Notes under the pieces: model-generated
The model's input: only the letters and a program-made list of their open reading frames with translations
Databases searched by the model: none
What the model was told of the DNA's origin: nothing
Shown here: positions 17,355 to 26,863 of the stretch, in pieces
Layout of the letters: every line of letters begins with the position of its first letter
Numbering within the stretch: position 1 is the stretch's first letter
Translations under genes and position numbers: made by a program
Source: Clostridiaceae bacterium
Lineage (GTDB): Bacteria; Bacillota; Clostridia; Lachnospirales; Lachnospiraceae
Direction of reading: 5' to 3'
DNA: 64,000 nucleotides
Assembly: GCA_902362725.1 (NCBI GenBank)
Contig: CABIXM010000011.1
Location: 1-64,000 of the forward strand

Positions 17355-17366
17355 TTTGCGGTCAAA
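17355..17366. promoter_or_regulatory. Operator-like copy of the 12-mer in the ORF6N leader
   Basis: TTTGCGGTCAAA lies 18-29 bases before the ORF6N start codon and is identical to the arms of the internal palindrome. It is a candidate binding site for this protein or for the adjacent small HTH protein. Confidence 0.45.
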
Positions 17367-17417
17367 AAAATCGTCTGCGACTCTCATATAACATATTGCT
17401 GACATCAGCAAAATGGT

Positions 17418-17657
17418 CTATTCCTCTTTTTCCCTTATTTTGTCATAGTACGCTTTATACCTATAAATCGTTCTCTCACTGACATTGTTCCGCTTCGCAA
17501 TTTCTACCATCGTCATACCACTCTCATATCCAATGACAAAATCATTATAAATTGCCATCCACTTGGCGTTATGTTTCTGCCGTCCGCTTAATTTACGATT
17601 TCTGTAATACTCCAATTCCTCCCGGTACACAAAAATAGTGCCGGCCGAGGCCGACAC
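17418..17657 (-). CDS. Small helix-turn-helix protein, start uncertain
   Basis: Up to 79 residues, with a clear HTH in the second half (MTMVEIAKRNNVSERTIYRY). The only ATG start codes its first nine residues from the terminator hairpin of the upstream surface-protein gene, and I see no good ribosome site there. It could start later (GTG or TTG within the next dozen codons) or be a truncated remnant of a larger gene. It lies 80 bases upstream of the ORF6N gene on the same strand and may be transcribed with it. Confidence 0.5.
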   Translation of the reverse strand: MSASAGTIFVYREELEYYRNRKLSGRQKHNAKWMAIYNDFVIGYESGMTMVEIAKRNNVSERTIYRYKAYYDKIREKEE

Positions 17658-17665
17658 TATTTTTT
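17634..17665. terminator. Terminator after the surface-protein gene
   Basis: AAATAGTG pairs with CACTATTT; after one mismatch an inner CGGC/GCCG stem follows. T-runs occur on both strands. It overlaps the apparent 5' end of the small HTH gene. Confidence 0.8.
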
Positions 17666-17691
17666 TCCGTCACCGTTTCCGGCAACCTTGC

Positions 17692-20600
17692 TTATCCCAT
17701 TTTCTTTCGCTTCCGGTACATAACCAGCAGCAGAATCAGAACAGCGCCGCCTGCGCATGCCAGCAGCAGGATACCCTGACTGTTTTCTTCCGCCGTTACC
17801 TTCAGCGCTTCCAGGTCAATGCCTGTATTCTTCAGCAGTCCGGCAGACTTCAGCGCCGTCAGCTTCTGATTTTCGCTTATCAGGGAAGCCTGCGGCTTAT
17901 TGCCGTCCAGCAGTTCCTGTTCGCTGTAAACCTCGTACTCGCCGGTCTCGCTGTTCATGGCGATGACATAGCCGTTGTTCGGCACATCTTTCTTAGCCGT
18001 GCCTCCCTTACCGGTTCCGTCCGCCTCTGCCATTCCTTCGGCGTCTTCCGTCTCCGCGTCCGCAGCCTCTGCCGCCTTCACGATATCCGGAGTCTCCAGT
18101 TGCCGGGCCGCCGCCTCGTCCACAGCCTTTCTTACTTCTGTGCTGTACTCAGAGAGCAGCTTTTCCGCCTCTTTCGCGTCAATGCCCTGGGCCGTCAGCT
18201 CGCTTATAAGCTTCGCCTTTGTCTCCGGCTGCTCCAGCGCGCTTCGGATCGTACTCTTGATGGCCGCCGCGTTTCCGCTGTCAATGGCGATCTCATCGGC
18301 TGCCTTTTCTGTGGCTGCAGCTGCATCCGGCTCGACAGTGGTGCTGTCGCTGCCCTTGCTGCTGTCTTTATCATAGCTTACCGCCAGCTCCCGCACGCTG
18401 TCTTCCAGTATCGTCTGAGCCGTATCCAGGAAGCCCTGGCCCTTCTCGCCCTTTGCGTTCAGCGCCTCGTCTTTCCAGTTGGCTGCAGCCGCGTTCAGAG
18501 CTCCGGCCAGCAGGTTGTTGCCTGCCGTTACCCGGTTGGCTGTCTTACCCTCCTGAAGCTCTGTGGAGAAGTTCTCCGCCTTTCCGGTCACATTCAGCGC
18601 CAGTTCCGTATCGATGGGCTCTTCCAACAGGCCGTCCGCCACCTTCACTGCTGCCAGATAGGCGGTATTGTCCGCTTTCCTAAAGGAGCTCTTCAGGTCT
18701 GCTAGCCAGATATTCGCGTAGCGGATAAAATTCAGCTTCTTCTGCTCTCCGCTATCCTTCGCGATCAGCGTTCCGGTCAGATACTGGAAGGCCGCCACCG
18801 TATTGTCCTCGTAGCGCACCAGCAGGATCGGCTCTGTGCCGGTTATATTGCCGGCGATCTCGCCCAGGCCATTGTTGCTCAGTTCCTTCGGCCAGTGCAG
18901 TCTGTCGTTCAGATCCTTTACGCTTCCGTCCGCAGTCAGATAGGACAGATACTGATACTTACTCTGTCCGTTTTCGTAGATATCCGCTACCAGATCGTGC
19001 AGTCCCGCTCCGTCCTCTTTCGCCGTATCCACATCTACCGCGAAGGTCTGTCCCTTCTTGGAGAACATCCGGAACTGCCGCGCTGCGGTCAGTCCCTCTG
19101 TGGTCGCCAGAGAGTAATCGGAATACAGCTCCAGTACGGAACCGCTGCCGGTATAGGTGGTGTAGGCTGCCTGGGCGTCCAGACTCACCGTTCCCACCGC
19201 CGCGCTATCCACGCTTCCGGTCGCCTCGCCTGTGGTCAGATCCACGATCCGTCCGTCTGCGCCCAGCGCTTCCGAACCATAGACATGGACAAAGGTTCCT
19301 TCTGCCGCCAGAGCGTCCGCCGCGTAATCTCCGGCCTTTTCCGCATCCTGATTCTTCAGTGCTTCTGCCAGTTTCGCTACAGATACCACTCCGTCCTTCC
19401 GGATATAATACTGATCCCCGCCGCTGCTTGTCAGGGTTCTCGCCTGGGTCGCAGGGTCGATGGCGTAGGTCTCATATACCTCCTCGCCGTCCATCAGACT
19501 TAACGTCAGATAGGTGTTGTAATCATACCGGATACTTAAGCTTCTCGGTCCGCCTGTGCTTCCCGAAGCCTTCAGGTCGTCGATGTCGCCGGAGGCTGTG
19601 ATATCGCCGTCCGCGTTCTCGATCTTCCAGCTTAATCCCAGTCCGCAGATCTCCTCCGGAATGTCGATATTCAGCCGGTCAATGCCGCTGGCGTAACGGG
19701 TCAGGGTATCGGGTTCTACCGCGATCTCCGCGTCCGTGCTCATCAGGGAAATGCCTGTAGCTCCAGACGCCTCCTTTGCCGCCTTCGGCAGGAGGATACC
19801 GTCCTGAACGACAGAGCCGCTTCGGATGCTGTCGCTGCCTCCGTAGGGTACGCTGTCCACCGTTCCATATATCCAGAACAAATACGGTTTCGTCACCTGT
19901 TGGGTGGTAGTAGATGTGGGAGTATCCTTTATACTCGCCGTCCGATTTGCAAACAATACCAGATCATTGTGCTGTCCATGCAACAACGGGAAGGTTGTAA
20001 TTGTTTTACCATCTTCCGTTTTCCCGCGGTTGTCCGTATCAAAGAACCGATTGTTTGAGCTTTCCCTCAGATACAGGCCGCCTGTTGCCAGATTATTTCC
20101 CTTGTAGGATTTTTCGTCCGCAAGCCAGCTGTCATCTACCGTATAGGTTTTTTTCTGATCTTCCGTAGTCAGTTTTTTATTAGATGCATTTAATTTAGCC
20201 GACAGCTTCGTCATTTGCTTTACTTCATTCTCGACATCACCGTCAATCCCTTCGTATACGCGCAGATATCCGATTCCCGCGCCGTCTCCGGTGGCCGTGC
20301 TGGCGCTGTTGTACACCGCATCTACAGAACTGCTTCCCGTCACTGATACCGGCGCAACCAGAACCTTGCTGTAATTCTGGTTATTGATGTATCCGATGTA
20401 TCCGCTGTCTATGTCGTCCAGCGGTTTACCGTCGTCCGGGTTAATCGGTCTGTCTCCCGCGTCAAACTGTCCGATCAGACCTCCCGTCTGTGCGTTGCCT
20501 TCGACCGTACCTCCTACGATAATACTGTTCACCACCGTATTCGGATAGGTAAGGGTCACAGTAGAACCGATTGCGCTGGATATGGTCTGCGGACTTACTA

Positions 20601-22310
20601 CGGTCTGCATATAACCAATCATCGTTCCGGCCAGTCCGCCGGTATAATTTCCCTTTCCTGTTACCTTGGCTCCGGTTCCTGTTACTGTCGTACCGCCATT
20701 TACCACACAGTCGTATATGTAATAATTACTGGTTCCACTACTCAGCGCGTAACCAATCAGACCGCCTGCGTAGGTATCTGCCTTGATCTCACAGCCTTCT
20801 ACCTGACACCGGTATGTGGTATAGGGAGATACGCCTGCCAGACCGCCCGCCATGGTTTGGGCCTGAACCCTGCTGTCTTTTACCACGCACTGTGTATAGC
20901 TATCGTTGTATGCGCTGATTCCGCCCGCAGCCCTTCCTGCTGTGGTCACATCACAGTCCTCCACATACAGCCAGGAGAGACCCCAGCCGCCCGTTGTAGC
21001 CATAACGCCGCCTGCTCCATAGGAGCTGCTTTCCGCCTGAGTTACTGTATTGTGCATACTGATCGCCCTGGTAATATAGCTGCAGGTACCGAAGACGCCG
21101 CCGGTATAATAATTTCCGCTTACCTTACTATTGGTAACCTGTATATAATAGAAGATTTCATTCCGGCGGATACTGTCATCTACCGTAGAATCGTCACGGG
21201 TTCCGTAATACTGATGCGCATAACCGGCCAAACCTCCGGTATACCCTCTTCCGGCGACGCTGACGCGATCCACATAGCAGTAACGGGCATAGTTGTTATT
21301 CAGCCGGCCGGCCAGGCCTCCGGTATACTCGCTTGCTCTTCCGGTCTCGGAGTTTATGGAAATCTTAAAGGTAAAGTCTTTACTTCCGCCTCTGTCACCC
21401 TCACTTCCCACTGCGCTGCAGTGCTCCAGAGGTCTCTCGCCATAGCCTACCAGACCGCCCACATAATTAGTACGGGTATTCGGATCGTTGGAAATCTGGA
21501 TATCCTTTGCACGGACATATTCCATATCTCCCTGATTATAGGCGATACAGCCCACATAATCACTTGCCTTATTGGCATGGATGGTAATCCGGTCAAAATC
21601 TACATAATTTACCGTACCGGTACTTCTTCCGATCAGACCGATATAGCTTCCGCCTCCTCTGTTGTTCCAGGTAATATTCTCAAACCGCAGACCCTCCAGG
21701 GTTCCCTGCAGCGCGCGGATCCAGCTTGCGCCACTTCCGCCTGTCATATTCAGGTTTTTCAGTGTGATCGTCGGACCTGCCGGATAACTGCCTTGCGGCG
21801 CTTCCTGATTTCCTTCTTCCTGATCCGGCCTCTTTCCGAAAAGCAGATAATCCTTGGACACTTGCTCATTTTCAAATGGCGGCTCTGTATAGTCAGCACC
21901 GGACATCCGGTTGATATTCAGGTTCATCAAATCCGAATCGTTCTTCACAGAATCCGGCAACGTACTAAAGTCCAGATCGTTCATAATCAGAAAGTTCTGA
22001 TAGTTCCTTCCCTCTGCCTTCATAGCGCGTACCAGCTGGTCAGATCATTCGAATTATCCTGATTGTATACAGACGTAATATGTATATACAGCGGTTCGCC
22101 GAAGATTCCCATATAATTGGTGTTATTGGCGTCCGTTTTTCCAAGGATCACATTTTCAAAGGTCAGATTCCGAATTTGCGCATTCTCCACATAAGGGATG
22201 AACGCGCACTGCCTGTCCTGGAAGCCTGCCACATCAATATTTTCTGTCAGCCGATAATTTCCCTCATTATCATCAAAGGCCGTCAGCCAGTTGTAAATCC
22301 GCTTCCGCAA
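17692..22310 (-). pseudogene. GLUG-repeat surface protein, truncated and frameshifted
   Basis: The long frame (17692-22023, 1443 residues) is a cell-surface protein. About ten GLUG-type beta-helix repeats (YTGGLAG, AGGLIGY, TGGLIGQF) fill its first 530 residues. Non-repetitive domains follow, and it ends in a membrane anchor with a KRK tail (GILLLACAGGAVLILLLVMYRKRKKMG). A second frame (22020-22310) encodes the preceding part (GNYRLTENIDVAG, IRNLTFENVILG). The two join by a shift at about 22020: SWYAL, stop, then KAEGRNY. No signal peptide is left. Upstream the sequence changes abruptly to another gene's start. Such proteins are usually adhesins; this copy is probably not exported. Confidence 0.75.
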
Positions 22311-22429
22311 TCCAGTACCAGCGCATAGGTTCCCTTTTTCAGAATATAGCAGCTGGTGGCTCCGCCGAATTCACTGTATTCGTCCCCGTGCATGGGCATT
22401 GACCCTCTGCAGCCGCAGACATACAGTCT
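22295..22429 (-). pseudogene. N-terminal remnant of an MBL-fold hydrolase
   Basis: Forty-five codons on the minus strand match the start of a metallo-beta-lactamase-fold protein (RLYVCGCRGSMPMHGDEY, SEFGGATSCYILKKG, then VLDCGSGF). The frame ends in TGA soon after. The expected start appears to be broken by one extra base (ATGGAGACTG where ATGAGACTG would fit). The rest of the gene is missing: the sequence continues directly into the surface-protein fragment, pointing to a deletion that joined two genes. Confidence 0.6.
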
Positions 22430-22563
22430 CCATGCTTTCGACAACTTCCAACACCTCCAACATTTTTCCGGATAATTCTACATTTCATTGTATCATGCAT
22501 TTTCCTGTCATTGCACCCAAATTGCTCTTTTATTTGCTAATATTTTCTAGTTATTTTCTCTTC

Positions 22564-22592
22564 TTGAACAAGCCCTCCTCCAATGCTATACT
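22564..22592 (+). promoter_or_regulatory. Promoter of the lipid kinase gene
   Basis: TTGAAC (22564-22569), 17-base spacer ending in TGC, TATACT (22587-22592). Confidence 0.7.
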
Positions 22593-22620
22593 TGACCTAT
22601 AGATACAGGAGGATAAAAGC

Positions 22621-23547
22621 GTGTATTATTTTATTGTAAACCCTGCTTCCCGTTCGGGAAATGGAAAATACGTCTGGCAGAAGGCCGAAAAAATACTGGA
22701 TCAGGAGAATACCGAGTACCGGGTGTATTTCACCTCCTATCAGGGGCACGCCACAAAGCTGGCCCGGGATATCACCGCCCGCGGGGAACGCCTGACCCTG
22801 ATCGCGGTCGGCGGCGACGGTACCGTCAATGAGGTGCTGAACGGAATCCGGGATTTTTCCCGGGTCATCTTCGGATACATACCCACTGGCTCCAGCAATG
22901 ATTTCGCGCGCTGCATGGGGCTTCCCACGGACACGGAGGCCACCGTACAGAATGTTCTGCATCCTGCACGCTTTGATAAAATCGATCTGGGACTTATGGA
23001 GCGGAACGGACAGAAGCGTTATTTTGCCGTAAGCTCCGGCTGCGGCTTTGACGCGGCGGTCTGCCAGGAGGCGCTGGATTCCCGGATGAAGCGGCTGCTA
23101 AACCGGCTTCACCTGGGCAAGCTCACCTATGCCGGCATTGCCCTGAAGCAGATTATCTTATGTAAACCCGTTCCTGTCACCGTTACGCTCAGCAATGGGA
23201 AATCGCGTATCTTTTCCAAAGCTTATTTTGTATCGGGCATGAACTGCTGCTGCGAGGGCGGCGGTCTCCGGCTTTCTCCCCGGGCAGATGTTCACGACGG
23301 GGCGCTGGATTTTTTTGTGGTCAATAAGCTTGGCAAGCTGCTCATCGGACTCATGTTGCCGACGGCTTACATCGGCCTTCACACCATTTTCCCGGGCGTC
23401 CATATCTACCGGGCCCGGAGCGCCCAGATAACGGTCTCCGGCGTCCTGCCTCTCCATACGGACGGCGAGCCCTGCCTGATGAAAGGGACGGTGACGCTGT
23501 CCTGCTGCCCGCAGGCGCTCACGCTTCTGGCTGCCGGAGATAAATAA
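22621..23547 (+). CDS. Diacylglycerol/lipid kinase family protein (YegS/DagK-like)
   Basis: A 308-residue soluble or peripheral lipid kinase. It has the N-terminal NPASRSGNG motif and the catalytic GGDGTVNEVLNG loop (about residues 63-74), then GYIPTGSSNDFAR. It probably phosphorylates diacylglycerol or a related lipid in phospholipid or lipoteichoic-acid recycling. The start is GTG at 22621, after AGGAGG. The PAP2 phosphatase next door, with its own promoter, would catalyse the opposite kind of reaction. Confidence 0.9.
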   Translation: MYYFIVNPASRSGNGKYVWQKAEKILDQENTEYRVYFTSYQGHATKLARDITARGERLTLIAVGGDGTVNEVLNGIRDFSRVIFGYIPTGSSNDFARCMGLPTDTEATVQNVLHPARFDKIDLGLMERNGQKRYFAVSSGCGFDAAVCQEALDSRMKRLLNRLHLGKLTYAGIALKQIILCKPVPVTVTLSNGKSRIFSKAYFVSGMNCCCEGGGLRLSPRADVHDGALDFFVVNKLGKLLIGLMLPTAYIGLHTIFPGVHIYRARSAQITVSGVLPLHTDGEPCLMKGTVTLSCCPQALTLLAAGDK

Positions 23548-23598
23548 GAAGGGCTGTCATAAAATTGTGATTTTTTTCTTAAAATATTATGAACCCGA

Positions 23599-23627
23599 TT
23601 GAACCGGAAATGGCTTTGTGCTATACT
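23599..23627 (+). promoter_or_regulatory. Promoter of the PAP2 gene
   Basis: TTGAAC (23599-23604), 17-base spacer ending in TGC, TATACT (23622-23627). Almost the same as the lipid kinase promoter. Confidence 0.7.
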
Positions 23628-23678
23628 GCGATTCAGGTTTAAAGAAGTTATCTGATTTTGCAGAAGGAGGTTGACCGT

Positions 23679-24347
23679 ATGAAAGCATTTTTCCAGAAAT
23701 ATAAGCACGCCTGGGTTCTGCTCTACGCCTTTCTCTACCTGCCCTGGTTTTTCTGGCTGGAGAGCCGGGCCAACCTGCCTTATCATGTAATCCATGTATG
23801 GCTGGACGATAAGATTCCCTTCGTGGAATATTTCATCGTGCCCTATCTGCTGTGGTTTGTATACGTTGCCGCTGTGTTCCTGTACCTGTTCTTCAAGGGA
23901 ACGAAACAGGAGTTTTACCGGTACTGCGCCTTCCTTTTTACCGGCATGACGCTGTTCCTGGTGATCTCCACCATCTACCCCAACGGACACTTGCTGCGAC
24001 CCACCGAATTTCCAAGGCACAATATCTTCACCTTCGCGGTGCAGATTCTGTACCAGACGGATACCCCGACGAATATCTTCCCGAGTATCCATGTATTCAA
24101 TTCCATTGCAGCCCACCGGGCTCTGGTGAATAACCCGCGCCTTGGCCGCAACCGCCTGATTCGCGATGCCTCCTTGGTACTCATGGTTTCCATTATCCTG
24201 GCTACCATGTTCCTGAAGCAGCACTCGGCCCTGGACGTGATGGCGGGTATCGTGCTGGGCACTCTGATGGATCAGATCGTGTACCGGATGGAGTTCTCGT
24301 TCTCCCGGGAACGGGTACCGAAGAGGAAGCGGGAGACGGTTATTTAG
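23679..24347 (+). CDS. PAP2-superfamily membrane phosphatase
   Basis: A 222-residue protein with five or six membrane helices. The phosphatase signature is partial: RPTEFPRHN, PSIHVFNS in place of PSGH, and KQHSALDVMAG with the catalytic H and D. Substrates of this family are phosphatidic acid, undecaprenyl diphosphate or inositol lipids. The ATG at 23679 has AAGGAGG 9 bases upstream. Confidence 0.85.
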   Translation: MKAFFQKYKHAWVLLYAFLYLPWFFWLESRANLPYHVIHVWLDDKIPFVEYFIVPYLLWFVYVAAVFLYLFFKGTKQEFYRYCAFLFTGMTLFLVISTIYPNGHLLRPTEFPRHNIFTFAVQILYQTDTPTNIFPSIHVFNSIAAHRALVNNPRLGRNRLIRDASLVLMVSIILATMFLKQHSALDVMAGIVLGTLMDQIVYRMEFSFSRERVPKRKRETVI

Positions 24348-24370
24348 AAAAATTTTTATGGGAAATGGGA

Positions 24371-24415
24371 ACGGCTGGCAAATCAGATATCCTCTGATCT
24401 GCCAGCCGTGGTTTT
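24371..24415 (+). terminator. Terminator after the PAP2 gene
   Basis: ACGGCTGGCAAATCAGA (24371-24387) pairs with TCTGATCTGCCAGCCGT (24393-24409) with one mismatch, followed by GGTTTTTG. Confidence 0.85.
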
Positions 24416-24510
24416 TGCCTGATTATTCATCCTCAGCTTTGCCTGTTTGATTTTCCTGTCTGATGGTGTTTTACTTTGCTGTCAGTTACGCTTTTAGGGA
24501 TTCTAATTCT

Positions 24511-25545
24511 TTAGCTTTTCTGGTCTGTCTGCTGAGCTTTGTGTGCTTCCAGCTCGGCTTTTAAAGCTGCAATTTCCGCATCCTTTTCCTGAATACGCAT
24601 CTTTTCTTTATCCAGCTCTTCTTTCAGTTCTTCCACATAGTATTTCAGGGAATTCTCATCTAATATCCGCAATGCTTCTGACCACATACCGATGACCTCC
24701 TCCGGGCTACGACGCAGCAGGGCGATTTCCTGATAAATGGGTTCCAACCACGGGTAATGCCTCATATTCCGCTCAGCGTCGGTCAAATTCTCCGTAGTCA
24801 GCAGGGATAACCATGCATGCAAATCACTTTTGTTATCCTCAGCATACGGGATTTTCTTAAACACGTCAAGGGCAATCAGAAAATATTCGTCCAGCATTTC
24901 CAGCTTCAGGCCGCTGCCGTAACTTATTTTTCCATGATGAAAACAGGTATCTCCGTGACGGTGAAATTCGGCTGTAGACTTCTCGTAGAGAACAATGACA
25001 TAAACCTTTTTTATGTCGTGGTATGTAAAATCAGCGCCGCGCTCTCCGCGAATCCGCGTATACTGCCGCATTAACAAATCCGCGGCATAGCAGGACAGGC
25101 GCTCTTCCGTAAAGGCATAGCCGTTTTTCTGGATCTCAATATTCGCCAGTGAACCATCTTCCAGCTCCACCAGCAAATCCATGATCAGATAGGTTTCCCC
25201 GTCTATCAAGCTATCCTCCACCGGGAGAATCCTTTTGATTTTTACATGGATTCCCAGAATAGAGGAAATGAAGTTCTCCAGCCGGTCCGCATGTCTGTCC
25301 GGATTGAAAATGAATTTGAAAAACGGATCATAGGTCAGTGGCAGAGACTGGTTCCCTGCGAAGAAATCCAGGATTCTGGCTCTCCATCGTTCATTTTTGA
25401 TTCCCTGATAGGTTCTGTACAGTCTGGGCGACTGCGTCAATCTCATCAGGGCTTCCTCCTTCGTCTGTGGTGCGGACTCCCATACCACAGCCTCATCGTT
25501 GCATACTGGTGTGTCTGTTTGCGTAACAAATCTCCTTTCTTTCAT
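24511..25545 (-). CDS. Rpn-family PD-(D/E)XK nuclease
   Basis: A 344-residue nuclease of the Rpn/putative-transposase group. The core has LIMDLLVE ... ANIEIQKNGYAF, giving the D...E-x-Q catalytic set (residues about 115-135). A helical C-terminus ends in a long coiled coil rich in Glu, Lys and Leu (about 285-340). It is a second, clearly different paralogue of the gene at 11943-12851. The start is uncertain: the ATG at 25545 lacks a ribosome site and AAAGGAG lies just inside the frame. Confidence 0.82.
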   Translation of the reverse strand: MKERRFVTQTDTPVCNDEAVVWESAPQTKEEALMRLTQSPRLYRTYQGIKNERWRARILDFFAGNQSLPLTYDPFFKFIFNPDRHADRLENFISSILGIHVKIKRILPVEDSLIDGETYLIMDLLVELEDGSLANIEIQKNGYAFTEERLSCYAADLLMRQYTRIRGERGADFTYHDIKKVYVIVLYEKSTAEFHRHGDTCFHHGKISYGSGLKLEMLDEYFLIALDVFKKIPYAEDNKSDLHAWLSLLTTENLTDAERNMRHYPWLEPIYQEIALLRRSPEEVIGMWSEALRILDENSLKYYVEELKEELDKEKMRIQEKDAEIAALKAELEAHKAQQTDQKS

Positions 25546-25614
25546 TTTTTACTAAAGGGAAATGTCCGGCGAAAAGCCGAGGGATGAAACTTGTATGCCT
25601 GACGGCATGAATAG

Positions 25615-25643
25615 ATAATAGCATGTTGTTTGTTGAATTACAA
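25615..25643 (-). promoter_or_regulatory. Promoter of the second Rpn gene
   Basis: Minus strand TTGTAA (25638-25643), 17-base spacer, TATTAT (25615-25620). Confidence 0.6.
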
Positions 25644-25777
25644 GTTTTTCCAATTATTTTATGAAACTTTCCTACAGTCACCTTTTTTCAATGAATATAT
25701 ATGAAAATTCACTCACATTCACCTTCTATCATGAAAAAACGCACTAGTTTTCCGTTCCCCTGCAGGTTTTGAAACGC

Positions 25778-25818
25778 AAAACCACCGCCACCCGCTAAGA
25801 GGGATGACGGCGGTCTTT
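25778..25818 (-). terminator. Terminator after the GT2 gene
   Basis: On the minus strand ACCGCC and GGCGGT arms enclose a CCC/GGG inner pairing, followed by GGTTTTGC. Confidence 0.65.
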
Positions 25819-25826
25819 TCTCTTTT

Positions 25827-26852
25827 CTAATTAAAGCCCACGAACTTATTCGCGATCTTATAAGCCACTTCCGAAATCTTCCGGCCTGTTCGGCCTGGCA
25901 GGTTCATGGTACGTCCCAGGACGCCCCATTTCAGCTCGTAGTAGGTCTTGGGATCCTTCTTTTTCAGGTATTTCCAAAGCTCATACTTCTTCTCCAGGTT
26001 CTCCTCGGTGCCGGAGCGGATAGCGATAATCGAGGAAACGACCATGATGATCTCCAGATAATTCTTCATATAATGGCGCAGCTTCCGGTTCTGTACCTGT
26101 CTGGGATCCGACAGCTTATAATCGTCAATCATGATACGGTTGACCTTCAGCTGCTGGTCGATGCGGCCAATCATGACACTCTCGTTGACGGACTGATCGC
26201 TGCGGCCGATAAAATAGCGGTAGAAATTCACATTCAGGTAATACAGGTACTTCACGTGAGGAAGCGGGTGGTATACAAAGATGTTATCCACATAGAAGGT
26301 ATGCTTTGGCAGCTCCAGTCCACATTCCCGCAGCAGCTTGGTCCGGTAAATGACGGAGTGCATCAGGATATACTGGCCCTTGTGCAGGAATTTCACATCG
26401 TCCCAGGTAAAGACCTGATCCTGCGGAAAAGCGGAACGGTAGCTCATGACCTTCTTGCGCTTGACGCCCTCTTTTTCATAGACAAAATTGCTGATCAGCA
26501 TATCTACCATGGGTTTTGCGCCTGCCAGCTTCTCCAGGGTCTTTAAAATCTCCTTATAAGCGGAAATAGATACCCAGTCGTCGCTGTCCACCACCTTGAA
26601 ATAAAGGCCGGTGGCGTTGCGGAGACCTGCGTTGACTGCCTCGCCGTGGCCGCCATTTTCCTGATGGACCGCCTTAACGATGGTCGGATATTTCTCCGCG
26701 TACTCGTCGGCGATGGCTGCGGTACCGTCTTTAGATCCGTCGTCCACAATGATAATCTCCACTTCCTCGCCGCCTGCCAGCAGGGAATGGATACAGTTGC
26801 GCATATAAGCTTCTGAATTATAACAGGGGATTGCTACAGATAAAAGTTTCAT
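25827..26852 (-). CDS. Family 2 glycosyltransferase
   Basis: A 341-residue GT-A-fold glycosyltransferase. The N-terminal motif SVAIPCYNSEAYM is followed by IIIVDDGSKDGT and the metal/nucleotide-binding DSDDW at about residue 92. A basic C-terminal helix may lie on the membrane. It begins 11 bases after the glf stop, so the two are co-transcribed; transfer of galactofuranose or another sugar to an envelope polymer is a reasonable inference. Confidence 0.88.
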   Translation of the reverse strand: MKLLSVAIPCYNSEAYMRNCIHSLLAGGEEVEIIIVDDGSKDGTAAIADEYAEKYPTIVKAVHQENGGHGEAVNAGLRNATGLYFKVVDSDDWVSISAYKEILKTLEKLAGAKPMVDMLISNFVYEKEGVKRKKVMSYRSAFPQDQVFTWDDVKFLHKGQYILMHSVIYRTKLLRECGLELPKHTFYVDNIFVYHPLPHVKYLYYLNVNFYRYFIGRSDQSVNESVMIGRIDQQLKVNRIMIDDYKLSDPRQVQNRKLRHYMKNYLEIIMVVSSIIAIRSGTEENLEKKYELWKYLKKKDPKTYYELKWGVLGRTMNLPGRTGRKISEVAYKIANKFVGFN

Positions 26853-26863
26853 GCTTCCTCCTT

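Noticed and set aside
20857..22062. 401-residue plus-strand frame opposite the surface protein
   Set aside because: Repeated AG/TG-rich codons of the GLUG repeats keep the opposite strand open; no independent coding evidence.
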